Source: 66-474 sp044464225 (GTDB lineage: Bacteria; Pseudomonadota; Gammaproteobacteria; Xanthomonadales; Rhodanobacteraceae). Taken from it: a DNA stretch of 64,000 bases. Below the pieces are notes generated by a model that searched no databases, was not told the DNA's origin, and saw only the letters and a program-made list of their open reading frames with translations. The stretch spans positions 67,718 to 131,717 of the forward strand of contig JBIQLN010000008.1 in assembly GCA_044464225.1 (NCBI GenBank), read 5' to 3'. Positions 8,194 through 16,289 of this stretch are shown piece by piece. Every line of letters starts with the position of its first letter. The first letter of the stretch is position 1. The position numbers were made by a program, and so were the translations under genes.

Positions 8194-9960
8194 GTGCACG
8201 AAATCCAGTTTATTCGCGACCTCGCCTGCGTGATGCTGGCGGCAGGCGTGGTGGTGGTGCTGTTTCCGCGGTTGCGCTTGCCGGTGCTGCTCGGCTACAT
8301 CGTGGCCGGCGTGTTGATCGGGCCGCACATGCCGTGGCGGTTCCTGACCGACCAGCGCACCATGCAGTCCATCGCCAACCTCGGCGTGGTGCTGTTGATG
8401 TTCACGCTGGGGCTGGATTCGAACCTCCGCAAGTTGCGGGCGCTGGGCATCGGGGTGATGCTGGCGGCGCTGGTGGAGGCCGGATTCATGCTGTGGCTTG
8501 GCATCGAGATCGGACGCCTCGCCGGCATGAGCCCGCGCGAGTCGCTGTTCCTCGGCGGCGTGATCTGTTTTTCGTCCACCATGATCGCGCTGCGCACGGT
8601 CGGCGATCGCGGCTGGCGCGGCCAGCCTTTCGTCACCGGCATGGTCGGGATGCTGGTATCCGAAGAAGTGCTGACGGTCGTACTGATCACGGTGCTCAGT
8701 GCGATCGCCGCCGGCAGCGCGGACACCACGGACATCGCGTTCACGGTGTTGTGGCGGATGCTGCTGTTCGTCGCGGTGGCGCTGGTGCTCGGATTGTTGC
8801 TGCTGCCGCGGCTGCTGGACTGGCTGGCCAGGCGGGGTCGCGATGAACCGCTGCTGGTCACCGCGCTGGGCATTTGCTTCGGTGCCTGCCTGTTGGCGGT
8901 GTGGGAAGGTTTCAGCGTGGCACTCGGTGCGTTTCTCGCGGGGGTGGTGGTGGCGCCCGCACGTTGCTCGGACCGCATCGTGCGCCTGGTGCGACCGGTG
9001 CGCGACATGTTCGCGGCGATCTTCTTCGTCGCGATCGGCTTGTTGCTCGATCCCACCCAGATGCTGCCATGGATCGGACCGGCATTGGGTTTGGCACTGG
9101 CGGTCATCGTGGGCAAGACGCTTGCATGCAGCGTGGGCGCGTTCGTCTGCGCGGGGCGCGGCGCGCGCGAGGCGTTGCGCACGGGTTTGACGATGGCGCA
9201 GATCGGGGAATTTTCGTTCGTGATCGCTTCGCTCGGGATTGCTGCGGGTGCGGTCGGCAAATTCCTTTATCCGCTCACGGTAACGGCGGCGGTGGTATGC
9301 ATGCTGGTGTCTCCGCTGTTGCTGCGGGTCGAGCCGTTGATCCTGGCCGGCTTGCGACGCGCGACGCCCACGTCGGTGCATTCGCTGGCCGTGGGTTATC
9401 ACGAATGGGTCAACGGCACCGCATCCGCGCAGGGCGACGTGATGCTGGCCAAGATGCTGCGCCGGTTGCTATGGCATATCGCGGTGAACCTGGTGTTGGT
9501 GTGCGCGGTGTTCGCGATCGGCGCGTTCGTCAGTGCGATGTTGCCGCACTGGTGGCCGCACATTCCGTTGTCGCGCGTGGTGCGGCGCTCGTTGATATGG
9601 GCGATTGCGCTGTTCGTGTCGCTGCCGATGCTGATCGCGGTCTATCGCAAGGCCGATGCGCTGGGCATGTTGCTGGCGGAACTCGGCATCAGCGAACAGG
9701 TCCACGGCGTGCGTACCGCCGGGCTTCGACGGGTGCTCGGGAAACTGGTGCCGCTGGCATCGCTTGCAGGCATGGCCTTGCTCGTGAGCGCGCTGGGCAG
9801 CAGCATCCTGCCGCCGCGCGGGGTGCTGGTCGCCTTGCTTGCCATCGGCGCATTCACGGTCTGGTTCCTGTGGGGCTCGCTGGTGCGCGTGCACGCGCGC
9901 ATGCAGGCGGCATTGCGCGATTTGATGCAGCAGGAGCACGATCCTTCTTCGCCTCCGTAG
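8194..9960 (+). CDS. CPA2-family monovalent cation:proton antiporter
   Basis: 588 residues. The N-terminal ~390 residues are the Na+/H+ exchanger domain of the KefB/CPA2 type, about 12 membrane segments, with the family hallmarks LGYIVAGVLIGP and FTLGLDSNLRKLR near the N-terminus and TGLTMAQIGEFSFVIASLG later. After it there is no recognisable KTN/RCK nucleotide-binding domain. Instead roughly four more hydrophobic segments follow, ending in a short polar tail. It should exchange K+ or Na+ for H+ in the inner membrane. The start is GTG with GGAGG close upstream; an out-of-frame ATG at 8175 is not used. Confidence 0.85.
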   Translation: MHEIQFIRDLACVMLAAGVVVVLFPRLRLPVLLGYIVAGVLIGPHMPWRFLTDQRTMQSIANLGVVLLMFTLGLDSNLRKLRALGIGVMLAALVEAGFMLWLGIEIGRLAGMSPRESLFLGGVICFSSTMIALRTVGDRGWRGQPFVTGMVGMLVSEEVLTVVLITVLSAIAAGSADTTDIAFTVLWRMLLFVAVALVLGLLLLPRLLDWLARRGRDEPLLVTALGICFGACLLAVWEGFSVALGAFLAGVVVAPARCSDRIVRLVRPVRDMFAAIFFVAIGLLLDPTQMLPWIGPALGLALAVIVGKTLACSVGAFVCAGRGAREALRTGLTMAQIGEFSFVIASLGIAAGAVGKFLYPLTVTAAVVCMLVSPLLLRVEPLILAGLRRATPTSVHSLAVGYHEWVNGTASAQGDVMLAKMLRRLLWHIAVNLVLVCAVFAIGAFVSAMLPHWWPHIPLSRVVRRSLIWAIALFVSLPMLIAVYRKADALGMLLAELGISEQVHGVRTAGLRRVLGKLVPLASLAGMALLVSALGSSILPPRGVLVALLAIGAFTVWFLWGSLVRVHARMQAALRDLMQQEHDPSSPP

Positions 9961-10170
9961 CGTCCGCGTGGACGAAGTGCGCCGGACGCCTGAAATCTGC
10001 GCACCAGAACCCCCCCCCGGCGTTCAGCGCTTCGCTGACAACCAGAGGGGCCGGTCCCGGTGGCGCCTTGCGACCGCGTCGGCAGATCTGCCACGCGGAC
10101 GCCGCAGCGGCGCGAGTGACACGCGACGAGCAAGGGCCTTTTCACCGTCTGCAACGACGGGCGAAGCGTT

Positions 10171-12003
10171 TCAACGTTTCGGCGTGTCGGCGGTACACCC
10201 CGACAGAGTCTGCGGCTTGCACGCGAACGGCAACTGGTCGACCGGCTTCCCGGCCAGCGTGTTGTCGATCCACTTGTTCACGACTTCCTTCAGGATCGCC
10301 ATCGGCAGGCTGCCCTGGCCGAGCACCACGTCATCGAAGTTCCTGAGGTTGTACTTGTCGCGGAGCTTCTGCTTCGCCTCGTCCCGCAGTTGCAGGATCA
10401 CCTGCTCGCCGATCATGTACGACAGCGCCTGGCCGGGCCACACGATGTAGCGGTCGACTTCGGTTGCGATGTTCTGGTCGGCCAGCGCGGTGTTGTCCTG
10501 CATGTACTTCACGGCCTGTGCGCGGGTCCAGCCGTCCTCGTGGATGCCGGTATCCACCACCAGCCGCACCGCGCGCCACATCTGGTAATTCAGGTAACCG
10601 AATTTCGAATACGGGTCCTTGTCGTACAGGCCCATCGGTTTGTCGCACAAGGTTTCCGAATACAGCGCCCAGCCCTCGCCGAACGCGTTGTAGTACGCGT
10701 AGCGGCGGAACTTCGGGAGGTTGTCCAGTTCCTGGGCCACCGGGATCTGCAGATTGTGGCCGGGCCGGCCTTCGTGGCAGGTCAGCACCTGGATCGAATA
10801 TTTCGGGCGCGTTTCCGGCTTGAAGAGGTTCACGCTCATGTACGGCACGTCCGCATAGGCGGGGTAGGTGTTGGGGGCCAGTGACGCGGGGATCACGCGT
10901 ACGCCCCACGGCTGCCGCGGCTGCAGCCACAGGCTCAACACCTCGGTGAGGTGCGGGTCGATGCGCTTGGCCGCGGCGCGGTACGCCATCAACAGCTCGT
11001 CCGGATCGGTGTAATGGAACTTCGGATCGGTGCGCAGGTAGTGCACGAATTCCTTGTAGCTGCCCTTGAAGCCGATCTGCCTGAACACCGCCTCCATTTC
11101 GCCGTGGATCTGCGCGACCAGCTTCAGGCCCATGTCATGGACCTGGCGGGGTGTCATGTCGGTGGTGGTGTAGTGGCGCACGAGGTACGCGTAATAGTCC
11201 GCGCCGCCGGGCAGGTTGGACACGCCGGCCTTGCTGCGGGCATGCGGCAGGTAATCGTCCTCGAAGAACTTCAGGAATTTCGCATAGGAGGGATTCACCA
11301 CGCGGGTGATCGCCTCGCGCGCCTCGCGTTGCAGCTTCGCCTGCTGGTCGGCGGGAATGGAATCCGGCAGGTCCTTGAACGGCGCGTAGAACGGGCTTTG
11401 CGCAGGATCATCGGCGATGTTGGCCTTGATCTCGTCCGGCACGCGTTCCATCACCATGCGCGGCTGGCTGATGCCCCTGTCGATCGCCTGTTGCAGCCGT
11501 TCGGTGAAAGCCGCGAGATACGGGCCCACCGCATTCAACTTGTGGATCAGGGTTTCGTAACCCTTGGCGTTGTCGAAGTGCTCGTTCCTGAAATCGTCGC
11601 CCGCGAGCTGCGGTCCCCACAACTGCGTGATCAGGCCCTGCGCCTCGTCCGGATACGCCGCGGCCGCAATGGCGTCGTCCAGTTGGTACTGGAACAGGCG
11701 CCAGCTCAACTGGTCGGTCGGGTCCAGCTTCGAGCGGTCGATCTTCTTCAGTGCGGCCAGATTCGCCTTGGCCTGCGCCAACTGTTCCTGCTCGTGCGCG
11801 ATGCTGGGATCGCCCCACAGCCGTTTGTAATCGGTCGTGCCCACCGGCGGCTTGGCATGTTGCTCGTTCCAGGCCTTGTCGAACAGCGCGTGCAGTTGCG
11901 CGGCGGGTGTGTTCGCGGTTCGCGCCGATGAAGGCGGAGCGGCGGCGATGACGGCCGGCGAGGCGAAGGCAAGTGCAATGGCGAGCGTGAAGGCGTGGCG
12001 CAT
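10171..12003 (-). CDS. DUF885 family exported protein, putative metallopeptidase
   Basis: 610 residues with a signal peptide (ALAFASPAVIAAA) and no lipobox. The family motif HEGRPGH is at residues 410-416 (TCHEGRPGHNLQ), a candidate metal site together with the downstream YNAFGEGWALYSE segment. DUF885 members are exported, peptidase-like proteins whose substrates are mostly unknown. The ATG at 12003 begins directly with the signal peptide; upstream frame is unrelated to the family. The 210 nt between the antiporter gene and this one (9961-10170) hold no gene, only GC-rich sequence with a run of nine C. Confidence 0.85.
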   Translation of the reverse strand: MRHAFTLAIALAFASPAVIAAAPPSSARTANTPAAQLHALFDKAWNEQHAKPPVGTTDYKRLWGDPSIAHEQEQLAQAKANLAALKKIDRSKLDPTDQLSWRLFQYQLDDAIAAAAYPDEAQGLITQLWGPQLAGDDFRNEHFDNAKGYETLIHKLNAVGPYLAAFTERLQQAIDRGISQPRMVMERVPDEIKANIADDPAQSPFYAPFKDLPDSIPADQQAKLQREAREAITRVVNPSYAKFLKFFEDDYLPHARSKAGVSNLPGGADYYAYLVRHYTTTDMTPRQVHDMGLKLVAQIHGEMEAVFRQIGFKGSYKEFVHYLRTDPKFHYTDPDELLMAYRAAAKRIDPHLTEVLSLWLQPRQPWGVRVIPASLAPNTYPAYADVPYMSVNLFKPETRPKYSIQVLTCHEGRPGHNLQIPVAQELDNLPKFRRYAYYNAFGEGWALYSETLCDKPMGLYDKDPYSKFGYLNYQMWRAVRLVVDTGIHEDGWTRAQAVKYMQDNTALADQNIATEVDRYIVWPGQALSYMIGEQVILQLRDEAKQKLRDKYNLRNFDDVVLGQGSLPMAILKEVVNKWIDNTLAGKPVDQLPFACKPQTLSGCTADTPKR

Positions 12004-12104
12004 CAGCAATTCCCCGGAAGTCGATCGTCGACTATAGCGCCAGCCCCAAACCCGGGACGTGTGCCGAAAGTCGATGAGCGCGAATTGTCGAATTTGCGCC
12101 AGAC

Positions 12105-12134
12105 GCAAAAAAGCCCGCGCAAGGCGGGCATTTT
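12105..12134 (-). terminator. Second minus-strand intrinsic terminator downstream of ssrA
   Basis: On the minus strand GCCCGC-CTTGC-GCGGGC is followed by six T. It stands about 190 nt beyond the ssrA 3' end, between ssrA and the DUF885 gene, and next to a partial copy of the ssrA 3' terminus (12138-12150). It may be the original ssrA or an element terminator left after a duplication. Confidence 0.65.
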
Positions 12135-12137
12135 GGC

Positions 12138-12150
12138 CTGGTGGAGGCGG
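12138..12150 (-). repeat. Partial copy of the ssrA 3' end (att-like scar)
   Basis: The 13-nt string CTGGTGGAGGCGG occurs here and again at 12321-12333, where it is the 3' end of tmRNA. On the minus strand both read CCGCCTCCACCAG. Each copy is followed (minus strand) by a terminator-like hairpin, and similarity weakens into the T-arm region. Such a direct duplication at ssrA, a favourite integration site, fits a decayed attachment site, but no integrase gene remains nearby. Confidence 0.45.
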
Positions 12151-12152
12151 CG

Positions 12153-12225
12153 GAATATTCGCGCCATCCGTATCCGTGGCGCTCGCCCTTCGCCACGGCG
12201 CGGCTCAGGGCCGCCTTCTGCGTTC
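12153..12225 (-). repeat. Dispersed intergenic repeat, copy 1
   Basis: Read on the minus strand, this segment (AAGGCGGCCCTGAGCCGCGC, then GGCGAAGGG, GAGCGCCA and GGCGCGAATA) closely matches 40159-40222 on the plus strand. It fills most of the otherwise gene-free stretch between the DUF885 gene and ssrA. Confidence 0.6.
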
Positions 12226-12293
12226 AGAATCGGCTGTCCTGCCGATTTTGTCGAACCAGGGGGTTCTTTCCCGACTGCCCCCAAAAAGAACGA

Positions 12294-12313
12294 AAGCCGC
12301 CCAAAGGCGGCTT
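12294..12313 (-). terminator. Intrinsic terminator of ssrA
   Basis: On the minus strand AAGCCGCC-TTTG-GGCGGCTT is followed by TCGTTCTTTTTGG. It begins 8 nt after the tmRNA CCA end. Confidence 0.8.
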
Positions 12314-12321
12314 CGCATTTC

Positions 12322-12676
12322 TGGTGGAGGCGGGGGGAATCGAACCCCCGTCCGAGGACGCTCCGCGCCCGGCGCTACATGCTTAGTCCAGCGTTCAGTC
12401 TCGCCCCGAAGCAGCACGCTGGACGAAGCGCACCGCGGGACCAGCGGGTTTTGTTTTAGCCATCAGCCGACCAGCGGCAACCGATGGCGATCCCGTGATG
12501 ATGACCCTACATCCACGAGCACGGGCACAAGTGGGTTCGGGGCTTACGCCTTAAGCGGCGAGAGCGTAGACGTCGTCGTTGGCGTCTGATTGTTTGCCAT
12601 CGGATTAACGAGGAAGATGACGCCCTCGGCATGCTCCAAGCTACTTCACAGCCCCCGTCGAAGCCAGGTCGCCCCC
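12322..12676 (-). ncRNA. ssrA: tmRNA (transfer-messenger RNA)
   Basis: 355 nt. The 5' acceptor strand GGGGGCG pairs with CGCCTCC before the encoded ACCA, giving the tRNA-like half with a G-U pair at position 3 as in E. coli. The T-arm reads GGTTCGATTCC. The messenger part (12583 down to 12551) opens at GCC after CAATCAGAC and encodes the degradation tag ANDDVYALAA, then TAA. It rescues stalled ribosomes together with SmpB, whose gene lies about 1 kb away. Confidence 0.96.
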
Positions 12677-12686
12677 GGGGAAGGCA

Positions 12687-12715
12687 ATGATGTGGGCGCG
12701 GGTGCGGGAAATCAA
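12687..12715 (-). promoter_or_regulatory. Sigma-70 promoter of ssrA
   Basis: On the minus strand TTGATT (-35, 12715-12710), a 17-nt spacer and CATCAT (-10, 12692-12687) lie just before the tmRNA 5' end at 12676. The -10 is imperfect. The promoter overlaps the most upstream possible start codon of the sulfotransferase gene on the other strand. Confidence 0.55.
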
Positions 12716-12755
12716 TCGCGGCGGCTGGCATCATGCCTGGTTCGTTCATCGCGCA

Positions 12756-13616
12756 ATGACGGCACAACGCATGGGAAACATCGTCTGGCTGGCCTCCTAT
12801 CCCAAATCCGGCAACACGTGGTTGCGGGCTTTTCTCGCCAACCTGGTGGCCAATCGTGCCGGGCCGCTCCGGCCCGACGAGATCCGCGACTTCACCGATT
12901 CCGAAGCTCGCGCCGACCGCTTCACGGAACTCGCCGGCCGGCCGAACACCGGGTTGACGATCGAGGAGATTTCGGCGTTGCGTTCCGAAGTCCAGGCGTT
13001 GATCGCGCAACGCGCGCAGGGCACGCGCCTGGTGATGACGCACAATTTTTGCGGCAGCTTCGAAGGGTACCCGACCTTCAACTGGCAGGTAACGGCGGGG
13101 GCCATCTACGTCGTTCGCAATCCGCTGGACGTCGCAGTGAGCATGACCCATCACTTCGGATTGACGCTGGACGAGGCGATCGATCGGTTGGCAGACGATC
13201 GTGTGGCGTCCGTCAACGATGAAGTCGCCGTGAGCCACATGATCGGCTCATGGTCCAGGCATGTCGAAAGTTGGGCCGATACGGCCGAGCGGGCGCAAGG
13301 CAAGATAGTCGTGCTGCGCTACGAGGATCTCCTGGAAAAGCCTGCCAAGCATTTCGCGAAAGCCGCGAAGCTGATCGGAATGGCGCAGGACAAGGCGCGC
13401 ATCGAACGGGCGGTGAAACATACCTCGTTCCAGACCCTGTCGTCGCTCGAACAGAAGCATGGCTTCGTGGAAGCGGTGGACGAAAAGACGCGATTCTTCT
13501 TCAAGGGTCGCGCAAACCAGTGGCGCGAGGCGCTGAATCGCGAGCAGGTGCAACGCATCGTGGATGCGCATCGCGAGCAGATGCAACGATTCAAGTACGT
13601 GCCGGCGGGGTATTGA
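12756..13616 (+). CDS. Sulfotransferase domain protein
   Basis: 286 residues from the chosen ATG. The PAPS 5'-phosphosulfate loop is YPKSGNTWLRAF and the 3'-phosphate site is YVVRNPLDVAVSM, both typical. It should transfer sulfate from PAPS to an unidentified acceptor in the cytoplasm. An earlier start at 12687 has a GGGGAAGG before it, but would sit inside the ssrA promoter and needs a transcript starting within ssrA. Starts at 12756 or 12771 lack a clear ribosome-binding site but precede the conserved GNIVWLASYPKSG. The gene lies alone between ssrA and smpB. Confidence 0.85.
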   Translation: MTAQRMGNIVWLASYPKSGNTWLRAFLANLVANRAGPLRPDEIRDFTDSEARADRFTELAGRPNTGLTIEEISALRSEVQALIAQRAQGTRLVMTHNFCGSFEGYPTFNWQVTAGAIYVVRNPLDVAVSMTHHFGLTLDEAIDRLADDRVASVNDEVAVSHMIGSWSRHVESWADTAERAQGKIVVLRYEDLLEKPAKHFAKAAKLIGMAQDKARIERAVKHTSFQTLSSLEQKHGFVEAVDEKTRFFFKGRANQWREALNREQVQRIVDAHREQMQRFKYVPAGY

Positions 13617-13700
13617 GTTGCCGTCACTGCGGCCGGGCCGAAGCCGTTCCTGATCGGCGTCGCGTGCCGGCAGGTTTTACGCTGTCCCGAGTGCCGGATT

Positions 13701-14192
13701 TCACCCGGCTTTGTTGTGGGCCCGCAGCGTGCGCTGCTTTTCGATGTTCCATTCGCGCGCTTTTTCGGTGGCGCGCTTGTCGTGCGCCTGCTTGCCGCGC
13801 GCAATCCCGATCTCGACCTTGGCGCGGTTGGCTTTCCAGTAGATCGCCAATGGCACCAGCGTCAGGCCCTTGCGTTCGACCGCGCCGATCAGCTTGTCGA
13901 TTTCGGCGCGGTGCAGCAGCAGCTTGCGGGTGCGGCGATCGTCGGCGACCACGTGGGTGGAGGCCGACAGCAGCGGCGGGATCGATGCGCCGAACAGGAA
14001 CAGTTCGCCGCCTTTCACCAGCGCATACGCATCGGAAAGATTGATGCGGCCCGCGCGCAGGCTCTTGACCTCCCATCCCTGCAGGGCGATGCCGGCCTCG
14101 TAGCGTTCGTCGATGTGGTACTCGTGGCGCGCGCGCTTGTTCAGCGCGATCGTCGAGGAGCCCTTGCGGTCGTTTTCTTTCTTCTTCGCCAT
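13701..14192 (-). CDS. smpB: SsrA-binding protein SmpB
   Basis: 163 residues, the normal size. Conserved blocks are clear: IALNKRARHEYHIDERYEAGIALQGWEVKSLR at the N-terminal side, the central SDAYA segment and the basic C-terminal tail that enters the ribosomal A site. The protein carries tmRNA to stalled ribosomes. Its partner ssrA lies on the same strand about 1 kb downstream, with a sulfotransferase gene on the opposite strand between them. It is divergent from ratA. Confidence 0.97.
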   Translation of the reverse strand: MAKKKENDRKGSSTIALNKRARHEYHIDERYEAGIALQGWEVKSLRAGRINLSDAYALVKGGELFLFGASIPPLLSASTHVVADDRRTRKLLLHRAEIDKLIGAVERKGLTLVPLAIYWKANRAKVEIGIARGKQAHDKRATEKAREWNIEKQRTLRAHNKAG

Positions 14193-14254
14193 GCTCGTTA
14201 CAATGTGGGACGTGTCTACGATGCCGCCGGATTGGCGAGCAATCAGGAGAATTC

Positions 14255-14683
14255 GTGCAAATCCATCGCCAGGCGCTGGTTCGCTTCACGCCGGAACAGA
14301 TGTTCGATCTCGTGAACGACGTGGAAGCTTACCCGAGGCGCTTCGCGTGGTGCCTCGGTGCACGGGTTTCCGAGCACGATGGCGAGCATCTGGTGGCACG
14401 CCTGGACCTGCGGTTTGCCGGCATCACCCAGCATTTTTCCACGCGCAACACGCTCGACCGTCCGCACAGCATCAAGATGCAATTCGTGGACGGTCCATTC
14501 GACTGGCTGCACGGCGAATGGACCTTTACCCCGCTGGGTGAACACGGCTGCAAGGTGGCGCTGGACCTCGATTTCGAAGTCAGCAACCGCTTGACCGGCT
14601 TCGCCTTCAAACTGGGCTTCCAGAAGCTCGCCGACCGCATGGTGGACGATTTCAGCGCGGAAGCAAAGCGCACCTATGCCTGA
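14255..14683 (+). CDS. ratA: RatA / Coq10-type START domain protein
   Basis: 142 residues, family length. The polyketide-cyclase/START fold pattern is clear: VRFTPEQMFDLVNDVEAYPRRFAWC at the start, LDRPHSIKMQFVDGPFDWLHGEWTF in the middle, and a C-terminal helix. E. coli RatA was reported to block 70S assembly, while related Coq10 proteins bind ubiquinone, so the true role is open. The start is GTG with AGGAGA 4 nt upstream; this is the conserved MQIHRQALV start. It overlaps ratB by 8 nt. Confidence 0.9.
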   Translation: MQIHRQALVRFTPEQMFDLVNDVEAYPRRFAWCLGARVSEHDGEHLVARLDLRFAGITQHFSTRNTLDRPHSIKMQFVDGPFDWLHGEWTFTPLGEHGCKVALDLDFEVSNRLTGFAFKLGFQKLADRMVDDFSAEAKRTYA

Positions 14684-14972
14684 CGCTGCGCGTATCGCGG
14701 TGTCGGTGGTCCATGCCGAGCCGGAGCGCGTGTTCACGGCTGACCTTTCGCTGCCGAAGGGCGCGACGGTGGCCGATGCGATCGAGCGCTCGGGCATCCG
14801 CACGGCTCGCCCGGACATCGAAATCCGCGCCGATCGCCTCGGCATCTTTTCACGCAAGGTCGCGCCCGACACCAGGCTGCGTGACGGCGACCGCGTGGAA
14901 ATCTATCGGCCGCTGCTGATCGATCCGAAGGAGGCGCGGCGGAAGCGGGCGCAAGCAGGGCCTCGCAAATGA
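14676..14972 (+). CDS. ratB: RnfH family ubiquitin-fold protein (RatB)
   Basis: 98 residues with the beta-grasp pattern of the family: ISVVHAEPERVF-type opening, LPKGATVADAIERSG, LGIFSRKVAPDTRLRDGDRVEIYRPL and a basic C-terminus. Function unknown. It overlaps ratA and is co-transcribed, an arrangement conserved across gammaproteobacteria. The 155 nt after it (14973-15127) contain no gene and no clear terminator. Confidence 0.9.
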   Translation: MPDAARIAVSVVHAEPERVFTADLSLPKGATVADAIERSGIRTARPDIEIRADRLGIFSRKVAPDTRLRDGDRVEIYRPLLIDPKEARRKRAQAGPRK

Positions 14973-15127
14973 CGAAGATGCCACGGACCTCAGGCGCAAT
15001 ATTTCACCATCCAGGCGCGGTGCGGACAGGCAACGAAGACATCACCGGGCGCCGGCAGGTGGAAACGCTGCCTCGTTCGCCTCCATTTTGCGGATAGCCG
15101 CAAGGCCGGCTCCGCGAAACCGCCCGG

Positions 15128-15574
15128 TTAGCCGCCGCTGCCACTCTGCTGCTGTTGCTTCTTCTCCAGCTCCTTCTGTTGTTCCTTGGTGAGGTTGGTC
15201 GGGTACAGCGGTCCGTACTTGTGGCTTTCCCGCAGCAGTTCCTGCGGCGTTTCCTTCATGAAGTTGCCGTCGGTCCGCACCAGCGTGTCATTGTCGAAAT
15301 ACAACGTGAGGGTGCGTTCCTTGACGGTGCCGCCGCGACGCTGCATGGTCGCGACGTAGTTCCACTGGTCCTGGTTGAACGGACTGATGACGGACGGCGT
15401 GCCCAGCAATGCCACCACCTGCTGCTTGGTCAGGCCGGGCTTCAGTTCACTGACGTTCTTTCCGATCAGCAGGTTGCCCTGCTGCACGTCGGGACGGTAG
15501 ATCGCGTTGCAGGCGCCGAGCGTGAGGATGCTGGCGGAAGCGAGCAGGACAACGGGGATGATCTTGCGCATCAT
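15128..15574 (-). CDS. bamE: Outer membrane assembly lipoprotein BamE (SmpA/OmlA)
   Basis: 148 residues. The lipoprotein signal is LTLGACN with Cys about residue 22. Then the SmpA/OmlA fold: IYRPDVQQGNLLIGKNVSELKPGLTKQQVVALLGTPSV and QWNYVATMQRRGG. The C-terminus is a Gln-rich, Gly/Ser tail. It is part of the BAM complex inserting outer membrane beta-barrels. The ATG pair at 15574/15571 is used; a GTG at 15607 would put sequence before the signal. It is divergent from fur over an 88-nt gap, the arrangement known in Pseudomonas and Xanthomonas with interleaved promoters. Confidence 0.93.
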   Translation of the reverse strand: MMRKIIPVVLLASASILTLGACNAIYRPDVQQGNLLIGKNVSELKPGLTKQQVVALLGTPSVISPFNQDQWNYVATMQRRGGTVKERTLTLYFDNDTLVRTDGNFMKETPQELLRESHKYGPLYPTNLTKEQQKELEKKQQQQSGSGG

Positions 15575-15662
15575 GGTGGGTCGGTCGGTGGACGTTGAAT
15601 GATACACTAGCCGGGTTTCGGGGCCGGATCGTCAGACCCTGCGCCGCTACCGGAGTTCAGCC

Positions 15663-16067
15663 ATGGAATCCCAGGATCTGCGCAATGCCGGGCTGAAGGT
15701 GACCCACCCTCGCATCCGTGTGCTGGAGATCCTCGAGCACAGCCACGACCACCTCACGGCCGAGAACATCTACAAGCTGCTGCTGGAAGAATCCGAGGAC
15801 ATCGGACTCGCGACGGTGTACCGCGTGCTGACGCAGTTCGAAGCGGCGGGCCTTGTGATCAAGCACAACTTCGAAGGGGGTCAGGCCGTCTACGAACTTG
15901 ATCGCGGCCAGCATCACGACCACATGATCGACGTGACCACCGGCAAGGTCATCGAGTTCGTCAACGAGGAAATCGAGAAGCTGCAGCATGAGATCGCGGC
16001 GAAGCACGGCTTCGAAATCGTCGATCACTCGCTGGTGTTGTACGTGCGGCCGAAGAAGAAGGCTTGA
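15663..16067 (+). CDS. fur: Ferric uptake regulator Fur
   Basis: 134 residues. The winged-helix domain covers about residues 1-80 (TVYRVLTQFEAAGLV recognition helix) and the dimer domain has the metal ligands HHDHM. The CxxC seen in E. coli (ICLDCGK) is replaced by IDVTTGK, and there is no C-terminal Cys/His tail; this also occurs in pseudomonad-type Fur. It represses iron uptake genes when loaded with Fe2+. It is divergent from bamE. A short leader of about 50 nt is available for its promoter. Confidence 0.96.
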   Translation: MESQDLRNAGLKVTHPRIRVLEILEHSHDHLTAENIYKLLLEESEDIGLATVYRVLTQFEAAGLVIKHNFEGGQAVYELDRGQHHDHMIDVTTGKVIEFVNEEIEKLQHEIAAKHGFEIVDHSLVLYVRPKKKA

Positions 16068-16173
16068 CGGACAGCGCGGAGCAGCCGCGTTACGGCGTAT
16101 CCCGCCATGCCGATTGACGCCGCCGACACGGCGGGATCCCGCTTCGCTTCACCCGCCCTGCCTGTTCCGGTTC

Positions 16174-16267
16174 GTCATCCCGGAATCGCGAAGCGATATC
16201 CGGCACCCGGTGACTGCCTGCTCGAACGCATGGCGCGAAGCCGATGGATTCCCGCTTTCGCGGGAAT
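16174..16267. repeat. Intergenic repeat with two hairpins
   Basis: GTCATCCCGGAATCGCGAAG and the following CGATATCCGGCACCCGGTGACT (16174-16215) form an imperfect inverted repeat. A second hairpin ATTCCCG-CTTTCG-CGGGAAT lies at 16248-16267. The first part recurs in expanded form at 59120-59227. It lies between fur and recN, which converge, and may act as a transcription stop. Confidence 0.65.
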
Positions 16268-16289
16268 GACGACAAGGAAGTGATCGGGT

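Noticed and set aside
16068..16289. Small gene between fur and recN
   Set aside because: The possible frames cross inverted repeats, lack ribosome-binding sites and resemble nothing.
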